64,000 bases of DNA from positions 2,976,001-3,040,000 of the forward strand of contig OZ240228.1 in assembly GCA_965197795.1 (NCBI GenBank), written 5' to 3'. Position 1 is the first letter of the stretch. Each line of letters begins with the position of its first letter. Positions 35,244 to 43,520 of this stretch are shown here, piece after piece. The DNA is from WHTK01 sp965197795 (lineage in GTDB: Bacteria; Chloroflexota; Dehalococcoidia; DSTF01; WHTK01). Position numbers and translations under genes: made by a program. The notes under the pieces are model-generated. The model was not told where the DNA came from, did no database searches, and saw only the letters and a list, made by a program, of their open reading frames with translations.

Positions 35244-35960
35244 ATGCGCTTCGCCGCCACGTCTACCGCCATTACCGAGCCGAGCCGGTTATCGACCCCA
35301 ACTTGGCCTACAAACGGCCATTGCACGGACACCCAAAACGGTAGGGTGGAAAGCTATAACCGCCGCACGGCAGTTGGGCGCCTTAACGGGCGTCTTAAAG
35401 GCTTCTACAAGCTCAATGACGTACCGGTGAGGGGACGAAGGAAGGTGACGCTGCATGCAACGCTGAGTGCAGTTGTACAGCCAGCAACTTACGACCTCCG
35501 ACTCGGGGCCAAGATTCTGGCGAGTCCCCTTAGTAAAGACATCCTCGGGGCTAAAGTTGAGTTAGGAGAACAGAATCCCATCTTCAACATTCAGTCTGGA
35601 CAGATGGTTGCCGTCATATCTGAGGAGCGATTAGAACTGCCGCTGAACGTCTGTGCGAGATTCGGAATTCGGTCGGAGCATTCACGTGTCGGCTTAGTTG
35701 ACTTTGGAGGCTTACAGATCGACCCTGGCTTTAAGGGCCACTTAACGCTCAGCCTCTTAAACGTAGGCCCGGAGCCAGTTCCTCTCGCACTACGCAAGCC
35801 GTTCTTTAGCGTCGACTTTAACTTCCTAGACGAGCCAGCCGAGGTAGGGTATCAGGGTACCAATCAAGGTCAGCAGGACTTTCCGGCAGACCAATATGAC
35901 TTCATACTTCATGCCCGAACGACCAGCCTTACTGGTTTCGCGCCTAAGTGGGTTGCTTGA
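35244..35960 (+). CDS. dCTP deaminase/dUTPase-like protein on a low-GC insert
   Basis: From about 35440 the frame encodes a dUTPase/Dcd fold: AVVQPATYDLRLGAKI, then FNIQSGQMVAVISEERLELP, GIRSEHSRVGL and LQIDPGFKGHLTLSLLNVGP. The Dcd catalytic Glu (in VLEF of E. coli Dcd) is Ser here, while the Asp of the IDPGF block is kept, so activity is uncertain. The start is unclear (ATG 35244 or GTG 35346). G+C is near 50 % and codon use differs from neighbours, which suggests horizontal origin. Confidence 0.6.
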   Translation: MRFAATSTAITEPSRLSTPTWPTNGHCTDTQNGRVESYNRRTAVGRLNGRLKGFYKLNDVPVRGRRKVTLHATLSAVVQPATYDLRLGAKILASPLSKDILGAKVELGEQNPIFNIQSGQMVAVISEERLELPLNVCARFGIRSEHSRVGLVDFGGLQIDPGFKGHLTLSLLNVGPEPVPLALRKPFFSVDFNFLDEPAEVGYQGTNQGQQDFPADQYDFILHARTTSLTGFAPKWVA

Positions 35961-36030
35961 AGAATTGGAGGAGAAGCTGCCAGACCCAGACGAAGGCCTT
36001 GAACTAAAGCCAGCGACCGAGAGTAGGCTA
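35896..36030 (+). pseudogene. Start of an unknown gene, cut at the insert junction
   Basis: ATG at 35896 overlaps the end of the Dcd-like gene and reads MTSYFMPERPALLVSRLSG, then LLEELEEKLPDPDEGLELKP. At about 36020-36040 the sequence changes to high-GC DNA belonging to a lytic transglycosylase in another frame. It looks like the first 40-45 codons of a gene that was truncated by the rearrangement. Confidence 0.4.
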
Positions 36031-36034
36031 CATC

Positions 36035-37415
36035 GAGTCCTTACAGCAGTACGACGCCTACATCGCCAGCGGGCCGCCCGGGTGCGCCGTACGCGTACCT
36101 GGACCACACGCTGGCTCTGCTGGAGCTGGACCGTCCGGGTGAGGTCGCTGCGGCGGCGCAGACGGGGCTATCGTTTGGCGTGCCAGCCTCGCAGCGGCGC
36201 GCCTTCTTGCTACGCATCGCGGAAGCGAATGAGCGAGCCGGTGCGCTGGTAGCTGCGATCGAGTCGTACCGGGTGTTGATCGATGAGGGACTGTCAGGCG
36301 CCGTGTCGTTGGCGCTGTCGCGGATCATCGCGCTGAAGCGCCTCCTGAGCGACCCCACGTACTCGGAGGACCTGATCGAGTTGATGTTGAGCTACCCGCG
36401 CAGCCCGGAGGCGCTGGCGGACATGAAGCAAGCGCTGTCGCTGGGCGAATCGATTGTGCCGTGGCTGCGCGGCTTCGTGTACTACCGGCATAACGATTAC
36501 ACGAACGCGCAACCGGCCTTGCAGGAGCAGATCACGCTGTCGCCGGACGCGGTTGAGAGCGCCGAAGCCTACTACTACCTGGCGGCGATCCAGGAATCGC
36601 GTGGCGAGATCGCTGCTTCGCTGGGCAACTATGAGATGGCACGGCTTTGAACCCGCTGAGCGCTATCGCGGACGATGCGCTATGGTGGCGCGCTCGGCGG
36701 CCGAGACCTGGCTGACCAACTTCACGGGACGGCTCATTTCAGACGACACCTGGTCGACGGAACAGCGCTGGGTTCGGGCACGAGCTGTGGCTGGTGGGGT
36801 ACGACGAGTACGGCGACGACGAGATATTCGGCCTGATCGAGGCGTTGGCGGGCGACCCCATCGCGATGTACACGATTTCGCGCCGCCTCGATGAGCTGGG
36901 CAGTGTTTCGATGTCGGCTCGGGCGGGTCAGCGGCTGTTACGAGTCCTGAATACCAACCCGAACGCGGGCCTGCCGAAGCCGCTGCTGGCGCTCTCGTAC
37001 CCCGCCGCGTTCGCCCCACTGGTGCAGCAGGCTGCCTTCGAGCAGGGCGTCGCGCCGTTGCTGATGCTGGCGTTCATCCGTCAGGAGAGCTTTTTCGACC
37101 CGCGCGCGGTCTCGCCGGCTGATGCTAGGGGCCTGACGCAAGTCATCCCGCCCACGGCTCAAGCGATCGCGTCCACGCTTGACGTGACGGGTTTTTCGCT
37201 CGAGCAGCTGCTGCATGCCGACCTGAACCTGCAATTCGGCGCGAAGTACATGGCCGATCAGCTAAATGCGTTCAACGGCGAGCTGTTCGTCGCCTTCGCG
37301 GCTTACAACGCCGGTCCGACCGCCGCCTTCGGCTGGCGTGACGTATCCGGCGACGACGCGGACCTGTTCTTGCAGACGGTGGAGTTCAGTGAGACGCAGC
37401 TCTACGTCGAGATCG
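36035..37415 (+). pseudogene. Soluble lytic murein transglycosylase, N-truncated and frameshifted
   Basis: Slt-type enzymes cleave peptidoglycan glycan strands. Here the signal peptide is missing. A TPR-rich superhelix is readable in pieces (YIESLQQYDAYIASGPPG; PYAYLDHTLALLELDRPG; AEAYYYLAAIQESRGEIAAS). Frame changes occur near 36080, 36650, 36705 and 36760. The SLT domain is intact (FIRQESFFDPRAVSPADARG, then QVIPPTAQAIA and VAFAAYNAGP). Its last residues are lost, and at about 37410 the frame runs straight into a lipoprotein gene. Confidence 0.7.
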
Positions 37416-38027
37416 GCCTGGTGCTGCCGTTGCTGGCGATCTCGTGTTCCGGCGATGAAGAACCAAAGGACGAAGCGTCAGGCAACACACCGGCGCCGAT
37501 CGTGACCAGGGCGCCGCAAGGCGAGACGCCGCCTGCGCTCGAGCCGGTCAATTCGGCGAACCCAACTTCGCAGCCTTTGCCCAGCGCCACCTCAGTGCCC
37601 ATATCGCCGGCAGGCCCAGGCGACGGACCACCGATTTCGACGGCGTCGGCCGGCGGAATGGCGGTTGAGATGGGTATCGGCACGTATTGCTGGAGCAACC
37701 TGTGCGTCGACAAGATCGGCCCGGTTACGCGTGGCACGCTGGAGATCGCCTCCGGTGACGAGATCGTGGTCGCCGTACCGGCCGGCCCGGCGTTGAGTAC
37801 TGCGAAAGTCACGGCATTTCTGGCCGGTGAATCGATGGATCTGGGCAACGGGGAAATGGCCTGGCAATTGGACTTCGACGCTAGCGTTCCGCTGACTTCG
37901 CAGCGCGTGGGTGACGAGGTGAAGATCGAAGGCGGGTTGCCTGCCGGTACGTACGTACATCTTCACCGTCGGTATGTTTTTCGATTCCGGCGACGTGCAG
38001 TATGGAGTCGTGCTCGAAGTGCAGTAG
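37416..38027 (+). pseudogene. Lipoprotein remnant fused to the transglycosylase
   Basis: The sequence enters inside a signal peptide (IGLVLPLLAISC, Cys at 37445-37447) with no start codon or positive N-region. A Pro/Thr linker follows, then a beta-rich domain (GTYCWSNLCVDKIGPVTRG). Near the end, GTAC is present three times (37947-37958). Removing one copy restores YIFTVGMFFDSGDVQYGV and the stop at 38025-38027. As it stands the frame shifts and stops at 38041, inside parS. Confidence 0.6.
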
Positions 38028-38029
38028 AT

Positions 38030-38045
38030 TGTTTCACGTGAAACA
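38030..38045. promoter_or_regulatory. parS site, exact consensus
   Basis: TGTTTCACGTGAAACA, the 16-bp palindrome bound by ParB/Spo0J in many bacteria, is present without a mismatch. It lies 110 bases before rpmH and 4.7 kb before parA-parB. Confidence 0.93.
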
Positions 38046-38074
38046 CGGCCACAAGCCGTGATTTCACAGCTAAA

Positions 38075-38104
38075 TTGACACGTAGAGCTGGGCTTCCCTA
38101 GACT
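38075..38104 (+). promoter_or_regulatory. Predicted rpmH-rnpA promoter
   Basis: TTGACA (38075-38080) and TAGACT (38099-38104) are separated by 18 bp and lie 51 bases before rpmH. Confidence 0.65.
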
Positions 38105-38154
38105 GACATCACTGAGAGTGTCCTTCATCTCAGAAGGGCCTACGTGAGGATGCT

Positions 38155-38292
38155 GTGCCGAAGCGCACCTATCAACCCAAGAAGCGCCGTCGCGCCCGTG
38201 TCCACGGCTTTCGAGCCCGGATGGCGAGTTCGATGGGGCGAAGAGTTCTGCAACGACGTCGAGCAAAGGGCCGGACCCGTCTCACCGTCTAG
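38155..38292 (+). CDS. rpmH: 50S ribosomal protein L34
   Basis: GTG at 38155 opens a 45-residue, very basic protein: MPKRTYQPKKRRRARVHGF, then RARMASSMGRRVLQRRRAKG and a short end RTRLTV. This is the complete L34 signature. It heads the conserved rpmH-rnpA-yidD-yidC-jag cluster near the origin. GAGGA stands upstream of the GTG. Confidence 0.96.
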   Translation: MPKRTYQPKKRRRARVHGFRARMASSMGRRVLQRRRAKGRTRLTV

Positions 38293-38318
38293 TCGCCCCC
38301 AAGCCTCGCGACCGCCGG

Positions 38319-38636
38319 TTGCGGCGCCGGGCCGACTTCGATCGGGTGTTTCAGCAGGGACGGCACGACAGCGGCCGGCTGCTGACGGTTCGAAACGTAG
38401 CCAACGACCTGACGGTGAGTCGCTACGCCTTCGCGGTGCCGAAGCGGGTGGGCGGCGCCGTGGTACGCAATCGAGTACGGCGACGGTTACGCGAGATCCT
38501 CAGGGCGTCGCCTCTGATCGAGGGCTTCGACGTGGTGATTTCGGTGCGTCCGGAAGCGGAGTCGAGCAGCTTCCAGGGGTTGAAGCAGGAGATGACGACG
38601 TTGCTGAAGCGAGCGCGCCTGCTAGACGCGGTTTAG
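38319..38636 (+). CDS. rnpA: Ribonuclease P protein component
   Basis: RnpA assists the RNase P RNA in removing tRNA 5' leaders. The motif RNRVRRRLREILR (family RNR) and FDVVISVRPEA are present. No ATG or GTG exists in frame. TTG at 38319 gives 105 residues and omits the segment PKPRDRR just upstream, which resembles usual RnpA N-termini, so initiation may be a few codons earlier at a non-standard codon. It is 26 bases after rpmH. Confidence 0.93.
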   Translation: MRRRADFDRVFQQGRHDSGRLLTVRNVANDLTVSRYAFAVPKRVGGAVVRNRVRRRLREILRASPLIEGFDVVISVRPEAESSSFQGLKQEMTTLLKRARLLDAV

Positions 38637-38650
38637 CCTCACAGACCGTT

Positions 38651-38848
38651 TTGAGCCTGATTCGCTTCTATCAGAGGGCTATTTCACCGGAAATCGGGCA
38701 GGTGTGCCGCTACGAACCGACGTGCTCTCATTACATGCACGAGGCGATAGAGCGCCACGGGCTGCTGAAGGGCGGCTGGCTCGGTTTGAGGCGCCTGTCC
38801 CGCTGCCGTCCTTACGGCGGCCGCGGCTATGATCCTGTGCCGGACTGA
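38651..38848 (+). CDS. yidD: Membrane protein insertion efficiency factor YidD
   Basis: TTG at 38651 gives 65 residues with the YidD signature: LIRFYQRAISPEIGQVCRYE, then PTCSHYMHEAIERHGLLKGG and a C-terminal GGRGYDPVP. The three conserved cysteines are present. YidD is a small peripheral membrane protein that helps YidC. It starts just after rnpA, and its stop overlaps the ATG of the next gene. Confidence 0.92.
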   Translation: MSLIRFYQRAISPEIGQVCRYEPTCSHYMHEAIERHGLLKGGWLGLRRLSRCRPYGGRGYDPVPD

Positions 38849-40062
38849 TGTTTCACATGAAACAGCGGAGTCTTCTCAGCTTCATGGCAGTGGCCGGTAT
38901 CGCCAGCATGGCGATCGCCTGCCTGGGAAATGTCGGCGCCAGCGGCTGGACCGGACCGGTACGCATCGGCGAGGTGACGGTGGTGTCAACCCGTGACGGG
39001 CGCCTGGACGCCATAGACGCCGAAGGCAGGCCTGTCTGGCGTTTCCCGAACCACTGGGAGATTGCGGATAACAGCGCGGACGACCTGGATGGAATCTACG
39101 GCACACCGCTGACCGCGTCCTACGATGGTGAGGACGTGGTCTTTGTCGGCGATTACAATGGTTTTGTTTACGCTTTCCGACCCAGTGACTCCGAACGCGA
39201 CAGCTTAAATGATCCGCCGGCCGCCTTCTTCGAGCTAGACGGCTCGGTGATCGGCGGTCTGGCGCTTGATATTGCCAAGGACGCCTTATACGTGACTTCG
39301 GGAAATCGGGTATTCGCGCTGCGCGCTTCCGACCTCGTGAGAAGGATTGAGAACCGCGACGCCCAGGTCGCGGCGGCCGGCCCGGCGGCCGCCGGCGAGA
39401 GCCCCGGTGTGCTTTTCGTTGCGGGCGATGAAATCTGGGGCGAGCCCGTTCTGGTTGACGACAAGCTTCTGGTGAATTCACTGGATGGCAATCTGTACGC
39501 GATCAATCCAGCGACCGGCGCGGAGATCTGGCGATTCGAAACCGAGCAGGGACTGGTTTCGCCGCCGACTGTGGCCGGCGATCTGGTCCTCGTGGCTGGA
39601 TTCGGGTCCAAGCTGTTCGGTGTCGGCCTGGCTGACGGCGGCGAGAGGTGGCGCTTCAAGGCGAATCACTGGATCTGGGGCAGGCCCGCGGTAGACGGCG
39701 ATATCGCTTATGTTGGCGACTTTGACGGCACGATCCACGCCATCGATCTGAGCTCGGGCACCGAAATGTGGTCTCTGGGCTCAGATTACGGGCCACTCCG
39801 GGCATCGCCGGCGCTGAGCGCGGGAACCTTGGTGATCTCGTCGGACGATGGATGGTTGGTGGGCATCGATCTGGCGACGCGCAGCGTGGCCTGGGAGCGA
39901 GAGATCGGCACGAAGCTCAACGCGGATATTACCGTGAATGAAGGCGAAGTGTTGATCGCGCCGCGAGGTTGCGTGACACCGGACGGCGCCACCCAGAAGG
40001 TCTATTACACGAAAGTCGACCCTCGAAACGGCGACCTTAGCTTCGTGTCGGGAGTCTGTTGA
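38848..40062 (+). CDS. BamB-like PQQ-repeat beta-propeller lipoprotein
   Basis: A predicted 404-residue exported protein with lipobox SMAIAC at about residue 25. At least five PQQ-type blades are visible, for example DGRLDAIDAEGRPVWRF, DGNLYAINPATGAEIWRF and DGTIHAIDLSSGTEMWSLG. Propellers of this kind act as scaffolds in envelope assembly (BamB) or as enzymes; catalytic residues are not obvious. It sits between yidD and yidC. A parS-like palindrome covers the first codons. Confidence 0.8.
   Translation: MFHMKQRSLLSFMAVAGIASMAIACLGNVGASGWTGPVRIGEVTVVSTRDGRLDAIDAEGRPVWRFPNHWEIADNSADDLDGIYGTPLTASYDGEDVVFVGDYNGFVYAFRPSDSERDSLNDPPAAFFELDGSVIGGLALDIAKDALYVTSGNRVFALRASDLVRRIENRDAQVAAAGPAAAGESPGVLFVAGDEIWGEPVLVDDKLLVNSLDGNLYAINPATGAEIWRFETEQGLVSPPTVAGDLVLVAGFGSKLFGVGLADGGERWRFKANHWIWGRPAVDGDIAYVGDFDGTIHAIDLSSGTEMWSLGSDYGPLRASPALSAGTLVISSDDGWLVGIDLATRSVAWEREIGTKLNADITVNEGEVLIAPRGCVTPDGATQKVYYTKVDPRNGDLSFVSGVC
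38849..38864. promoter_or_regulatory. parS-like palindrome overlapping a start codon
   Basis: TGTTTCACATGAAACA differs from the parS consensus at one central base and occupies codons 1-6 of the PQQ-repeat lipoprotein gene. It lies 819 bp from the exact parS. Confidence 0.65.
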
Positions 40063-40985
40063 TGGGCTTCATCGGCGATATCTTCGATCTTTTGCTGATT
40101 ACGCCGATCACGAACGCGTTCGTGCTGCTGACGACGCTAACCGGCAACGCCGGAATTGCCGTCATCTTGCTCACGATACTGATCAAATTCGTGACGCTGC
40201 CGCTTCAGCTGAAGCAGCTACAGGGCATGCGCGCCATGCAGTCCGTGCAGCCGCGAATGCAAGAGATCAACAAGCGCTACAAGGATCCGCGGCGCCGCCA
40301 GCAAGAGATGATGAAGCTGTACCGCGAAGCGGGCGTCAATCCGCTCGGTTGTCTGTCCGGCTTGCTGATCCAGATGCCGATCCTGATTGCGCTATATCGT
40401 GTCTTTTTCGTTTCTGTTGGCGACACGCCCGAAGCGTTAGTCAGGCTCTCGGAGAAGATTTACAGCTGGGAGTTCCTGCGCAGCGGATTGCCGCTGCCCA
40501 CCGATTTCCTCTGGATGAACATGGGTACGCCGGATACCTTGGTCATGCCTCTCGCTGTCGCCGTGTCGATGTACACGATGCAGAAGCTGACGCAGATGCC
40601 AACGACGGACGAAAAGCAACGCGCTCAGCAAAACATGATGAACCTGATGTTGCCGTTGATGTTCGGCTTCTTCACGATTCAGTGGCCTTCGGCGCTGGGA
40701 CTATACTGGGCGCTATCGAACACCATCAGCATGGTGATCCACTACTTCTATGTCGGTGGAGGCCCGATTAACTGGCGAGCCTTGGTCGGTATGTCTCAAG
40801 AGGCGGTTTTGCCCCGCGCGGCGGCAGCACGTCAGCAGCAAAGGGATCGCATAGACAACAACCTGGACCAGTCTGACGATGAAGACGAGTCAGATGAGGC
40901 GGAGGATGAGATCGCAACTACAAGCAACAAATCGGCGGCACGGGGCAGGCGCCGCCGCAGGAGGTACGGACGTGGACGGCGTTGA
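40059..40985 (+). CDS. yidC: YidC/Oxa1-family membrane protein insertase
   Basis: YidC inserts membrane proteins with or without Sec. The conserved core is present: TLPLQLKQLQGMRAMQSVQP, then INKRYKDPRRRQQEMMKLYR, NPLGCLSGLLIQMPILIALY and GLYWALSNTISM. The groove arginine position is Lys (TILIKFVTLPL). No large periplasmic domain exists, as in Gram-positive types. The 308-residue protein ends in an acidic stretch and then RRRRRRYGRGRR. The last 14 bases overlap jag. Confidence 0.95.
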   Translation: MMGFIGDIFDLLLITPITNAFVLLTTLTGNAGIAVILLTILIKFVTLPLQLKQLQGMRAMQSVQPRMQEINKRYKDPRRRQQEMMKLYREAGVNPLGCLSGLLIQMPILIALYRVFFVSVGDTPEALVRLSEKIYSWEFLRSGLPLPTDFLWMNMGTPDTLVMPLAVAVSMYTMQKLTQMPTTDEKQRAQQNMMNLMLPLMFGFFTIQWPSALGLYWALSNTISMVIHYFYVGGGPINWRALVGMSQEAVLPRAAAARQQQRDRIDNNLDQSDDEDESDEAEDEIATTSNKSAARGRRRRRRYGRGRR

Positions 40986-41859
40986 AGCCGAGGGTAGAAC
41001 GGTCAGTGAGGCAACGAATAACGCCCTTGAGGAATTGGGCCTCACGCTCGGTGAAGTAGACATTGAGGTGCTCACGGAGGGTAGGGCACGGCTGCTTGGC
41101 TTTCGCGGCGAGCCGGCGCGAGTCCGCGTGACGCCGAAGCCGACACCCGCAGCGCCTCCGGAAACTCCTCGTCGCACAACAGTCGTAGACGATGCACAAG
41201 AAGAGGACGAGGAGGACTACGACGAGGAAGAAGACGACGAGGACGGAGAATACGAAGACGAGGACGAAGACGAGGACGGAGATGACGGCGAGGAGGACGA
41301 GTATGAGGAGGACGAGATGCCTCCCGAGCTTCTGCGTCCTGTCGCCCGCGTCCCTACCGCCGAGGTAGAACACGTCCCGGCGGACCCCGCCGATATCGCC
41401 GTCGCAGTAGAGGTCCTCGAGAACCTGTTGCAGAAGGCGGGGCTGGAAGCCAGCGTTACCTCACGCGAGCCGGAGACCGCAGGAGACGGAATCGGCATGA
41501 TTCAGGCCGTGCTCGACGTGGACGGGGAAGATCTCGGCCTGTTGATCGGCAGACGCGGCCAGACATTAGCCTCGCTGCAATATCTGCTGAACCTGATCTG
41601 CGCCAAGAAGCTTGGCAAGCGGGTCCAGTTCGGCGTCGACGTCGACGGCTATCGCAGGCGGCGCGAGGAGTCACTCGTGACGCTGGCGCGCCGCACCGCC
41701 AGCCGAGTACGCAGCTCCGGCCGCTCTGTCACGCTGGAGCCGATGCCGCCGAGCGAGCGTCGCATCATACACCTGGCGCTGGCAGACGACCCGAACATCG
41801 TCACGGTTAGCATCGGCGAAGGCGAGGGACGCAAGGTAGCCGTTACGCCCAGCCGTTAG
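40972..41859 (+). CDS. jag: Jag/KhpB RNA-binding protein with long acidic linker
   Basis: GTG at 40972 has GGAGG 8 nt upstream and starts the Jag-N domain exactly (EGRTVSEATNNALEELGLTL). A linker of about 50 residues, nearly all Asp and Glu, follows (residues about 62-115). A KH domain with GLLIGRRGQTLASLQYLLNL and an R3H domain (PPSERRIIHLAL) end the 295 residues. KhpB forms an RNA chaperone with KhpA and affects cell division. It is translationally coupled to yidC. Confidence 0.93.
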   Translation: MDGVEAEGRTVSEATNNALEELGLTLGEVDIEVLTEGRARLLGFRGEPARVRVTPKPTPAAPPETPRRTTVVDDAQEEDEEDYDEEEDDEDGEYEDEDEDEDGDDGEEDEYEEDEMPPELLRPVARVPTAEVEHVPADPADIAVAVEVLENLLQKAGLEASVTSREPETAGDGIGMIQAVLDVDGEDLGLLIGRRGQTLASLQYLLNLICAKKLGKRVQFGVDVDGYRRRREESLVTLARRTASRVRSSGRSVTLEPMPPSERRIIHLALADDPNIVTVSIGEGEGRKVAVTPSR

Positions 41860-41866
41860 AGGCAGC

Positions 41867-42706
41867 ATGACCCCGAAATTCTTGATCGCTGGCCACATCG
41901 TCAAGGATGTAGCTATGGATGGCTGGCGACCTGGCGGCGGCGTGCTTTACGCGGCGGCGCAGGCGAGCAAGCTCGGCCTTGAGGTAGCGGTTGTGACGGC
42001 CTGCGCGGAGGATATCGATCCACGGTCACTCCTGCCGCATGTGACGTGGGAGGTCCAGAGCTCGGAGGTCACGACGACCTTTGAGAATACCTACGAAGAG
42101 GGACGGCGAGCGCAGCGCCTGCTAGCAAGTAGTCGCCGGCTCGATTTCGACGCGTTACCAGAGGGCTGGCTGGCATCGCCGATCGCCTTGTTGACACCGC
42201 TGTTTCACGAGATCGAACCGGAGGTCGTGAAACAGCTCACGTCCGGAGATGCATTGATCGGCGTAGCGGCGCAGGGTTGGCTGCGTGAGTTGGCCGGCGA
42301 TGTAGTGCGGCCGGGCGCGTTTGAGCCCTCACCCGCGTGGCTGGGCGGCGACGTCGTTTTCATATCTGATGAGGACATTTGGGAAGCTGATTCCGTTGCC
42401 GCGTGGCGGGAGCAGGTGCCCGTGGTGGCGCTGACGCGAGGTCGCAGCGGCTGCACGGTCTGGGATTCAAAGGGCCGTCATGACATCTCCGCCGTCGAAG
42501 CGAGCGAGGCAGACCCAACCGGCGCCGGCGACGTGTTTGCCGCGGCGTTCCTGGTGCGCTACGAGGAGACGCGTGATGCGGTACGCGCGGGCGGGTTCGC
42601 GGCGGCGGCTGGAGCGCTTTCAGTACGTGGCGCAGGGTTCGATTCCGCCGCCAGTCGAGAAGAGATCGAGGCGCTGCTCGAACAGGGCCGGGTGAAGATC
42701 GCATGA
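41867..42706 (+). CDS. PfkB-family sugar kinase
   Basis: This ribokinase-fold protein of 279 residues starts FLIAGHIVKDVAMDGWRPGG and has the C-terminal PfkB signature DPTGAGDVFAAAFLVRYEE with the catalytic Asp. The N-terminal lid region is short. The substrate is not clear. It stands between jag and parA, where many genomes carry mnmE, mnmG and rsmG, and its stop overlaps the parA ATG. Confidence 0.85.
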   Translation: MTPKFLIAGHIVKDVAMDGWRPGGGVLYAAAQASKLGLEVAVVTACAEDIDPRSLLPHVTWEVQSSEVTTTFENTYEEGRRAQRLLASSRRLDFDALPEGWLASPIALLTPLFHEIEPEVVKQLTSGDALIGVAAQGWLRELAGDVVRPGAFEPSPAWLGGDVVFISDEDIWEADSVAAWREQVPVVALTRGRSGCTVWDSKGRHDISAVEASEADPTGAGDVFAAAFLVRYEETRDAVRAGGFAAAAGALSVRGAGFDSAASREEIEALLEQGRVKIA

Positions 42707-43518
42707 TGCAGTCGCCGGGTGAAGGTCACGGCGTGATCGTCGCGATAACAAATCAGAAGGGCGGCGTTGGCAAGACCACGACGGCGATCAACCTGGGCGC
42801 CGACCTGGCGGCTCGTGGTGTCACCTGCTTGCTTGTCGATGTCGACCCGCAGGCCAACGCCACGGCGGGCCTGGGACTGACGAACCGCGACAGCGCCACC
42901 GTATATGACGTGCTGATCGACGACGCGCCGCTTTCGGACGTAATCGTGGCGACTGTGCAGGATGGCCTGGACCTCGCGCCGTCCGGACCAGACCTCGCCG
43001 GGGCTGAGGTGGAGCTGGTGCCCGCGATGGCGCGGGAGCAGCGGCTGCGGCGGGCGCTGGAGGCGGTCCTGGGCCGCTACGAGGTCCTGATCGTTGACTG
43101 CCCGCCCTCGCTGGGCCTACTGACGCTGAACGCGCTCAACGCGGCTGACGAAGTGCTGGTACCCGTGCAGTGCGAATACCTGGCGCTCGAGGGCCTGGGC
43201 CAACTGACGGGGACGCTGGAGGCCGTGCGGCGCAACCTCAACCCGAGGCTTCACCTCGGCGGCCTGCTGCTGACGATGTACGACAACCGGACAAAGCTGT
43301 GTCAGCAGGTCGCGGCTGAGGTGCGTAGCCACTTCCCGGCGACGTTCAAGACGGTGATCCCGCGCAGCGTGCGCCTCAGCGAAGCGCCGAGTCACGGCCT
43401 GCCGATCAACCAGTACGCCGGCTCGTCGACGGCGGCGAAGGCATACGCGGCGTTCGCCAGCGAAGTGATCGAGCGTCTGCTGCCGGCTCACGTAAAGAAG
43501 GGCAAAGTGAAGGCATAG
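42703..43518 (+). CDS. parA: Chromosome-partitioning ATPase ParA (Soj)
   Basis: ParA is a deviant Walker ATPase that moves ParB-parS complexes. The 271 residues contain VAITNQKGGVGKTTTAINLG (deviant Walker A with its signature Lys), DCPPSLGLLTLNAL and CEYLALEGLGQL. The first 9-10 residues before the P-loop strand are unconserved, and GTG at 42733 is an alternative start. parB follows after 2 bases. Confidence 0.96.
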   Translation: MMQSPGEGHGVIVAITNQKGGVGKTTTAINLGADLAARGVTCLLVDVDPQANATAGLGLTNRDSATVYDVLIDDAPLSDVIVATVQDGLDLAPSGPDLAGAEVELVPAMAREQRLRRALEAVLGRYEVLIVDCPPSLGLLTLNALNAADEVLVPVQCEYLALEGLGQLTGTLEAVRRNLNPRLHLGGLLLTMYDNRTKLCQQVAAEVRSHFPATFKTVIPRSVRLSEAPSHGLPINQYAGSSTAAKAYAAFASEVIERLLPAHVKKGKVKA

Positions 43519-43520
43519 CG

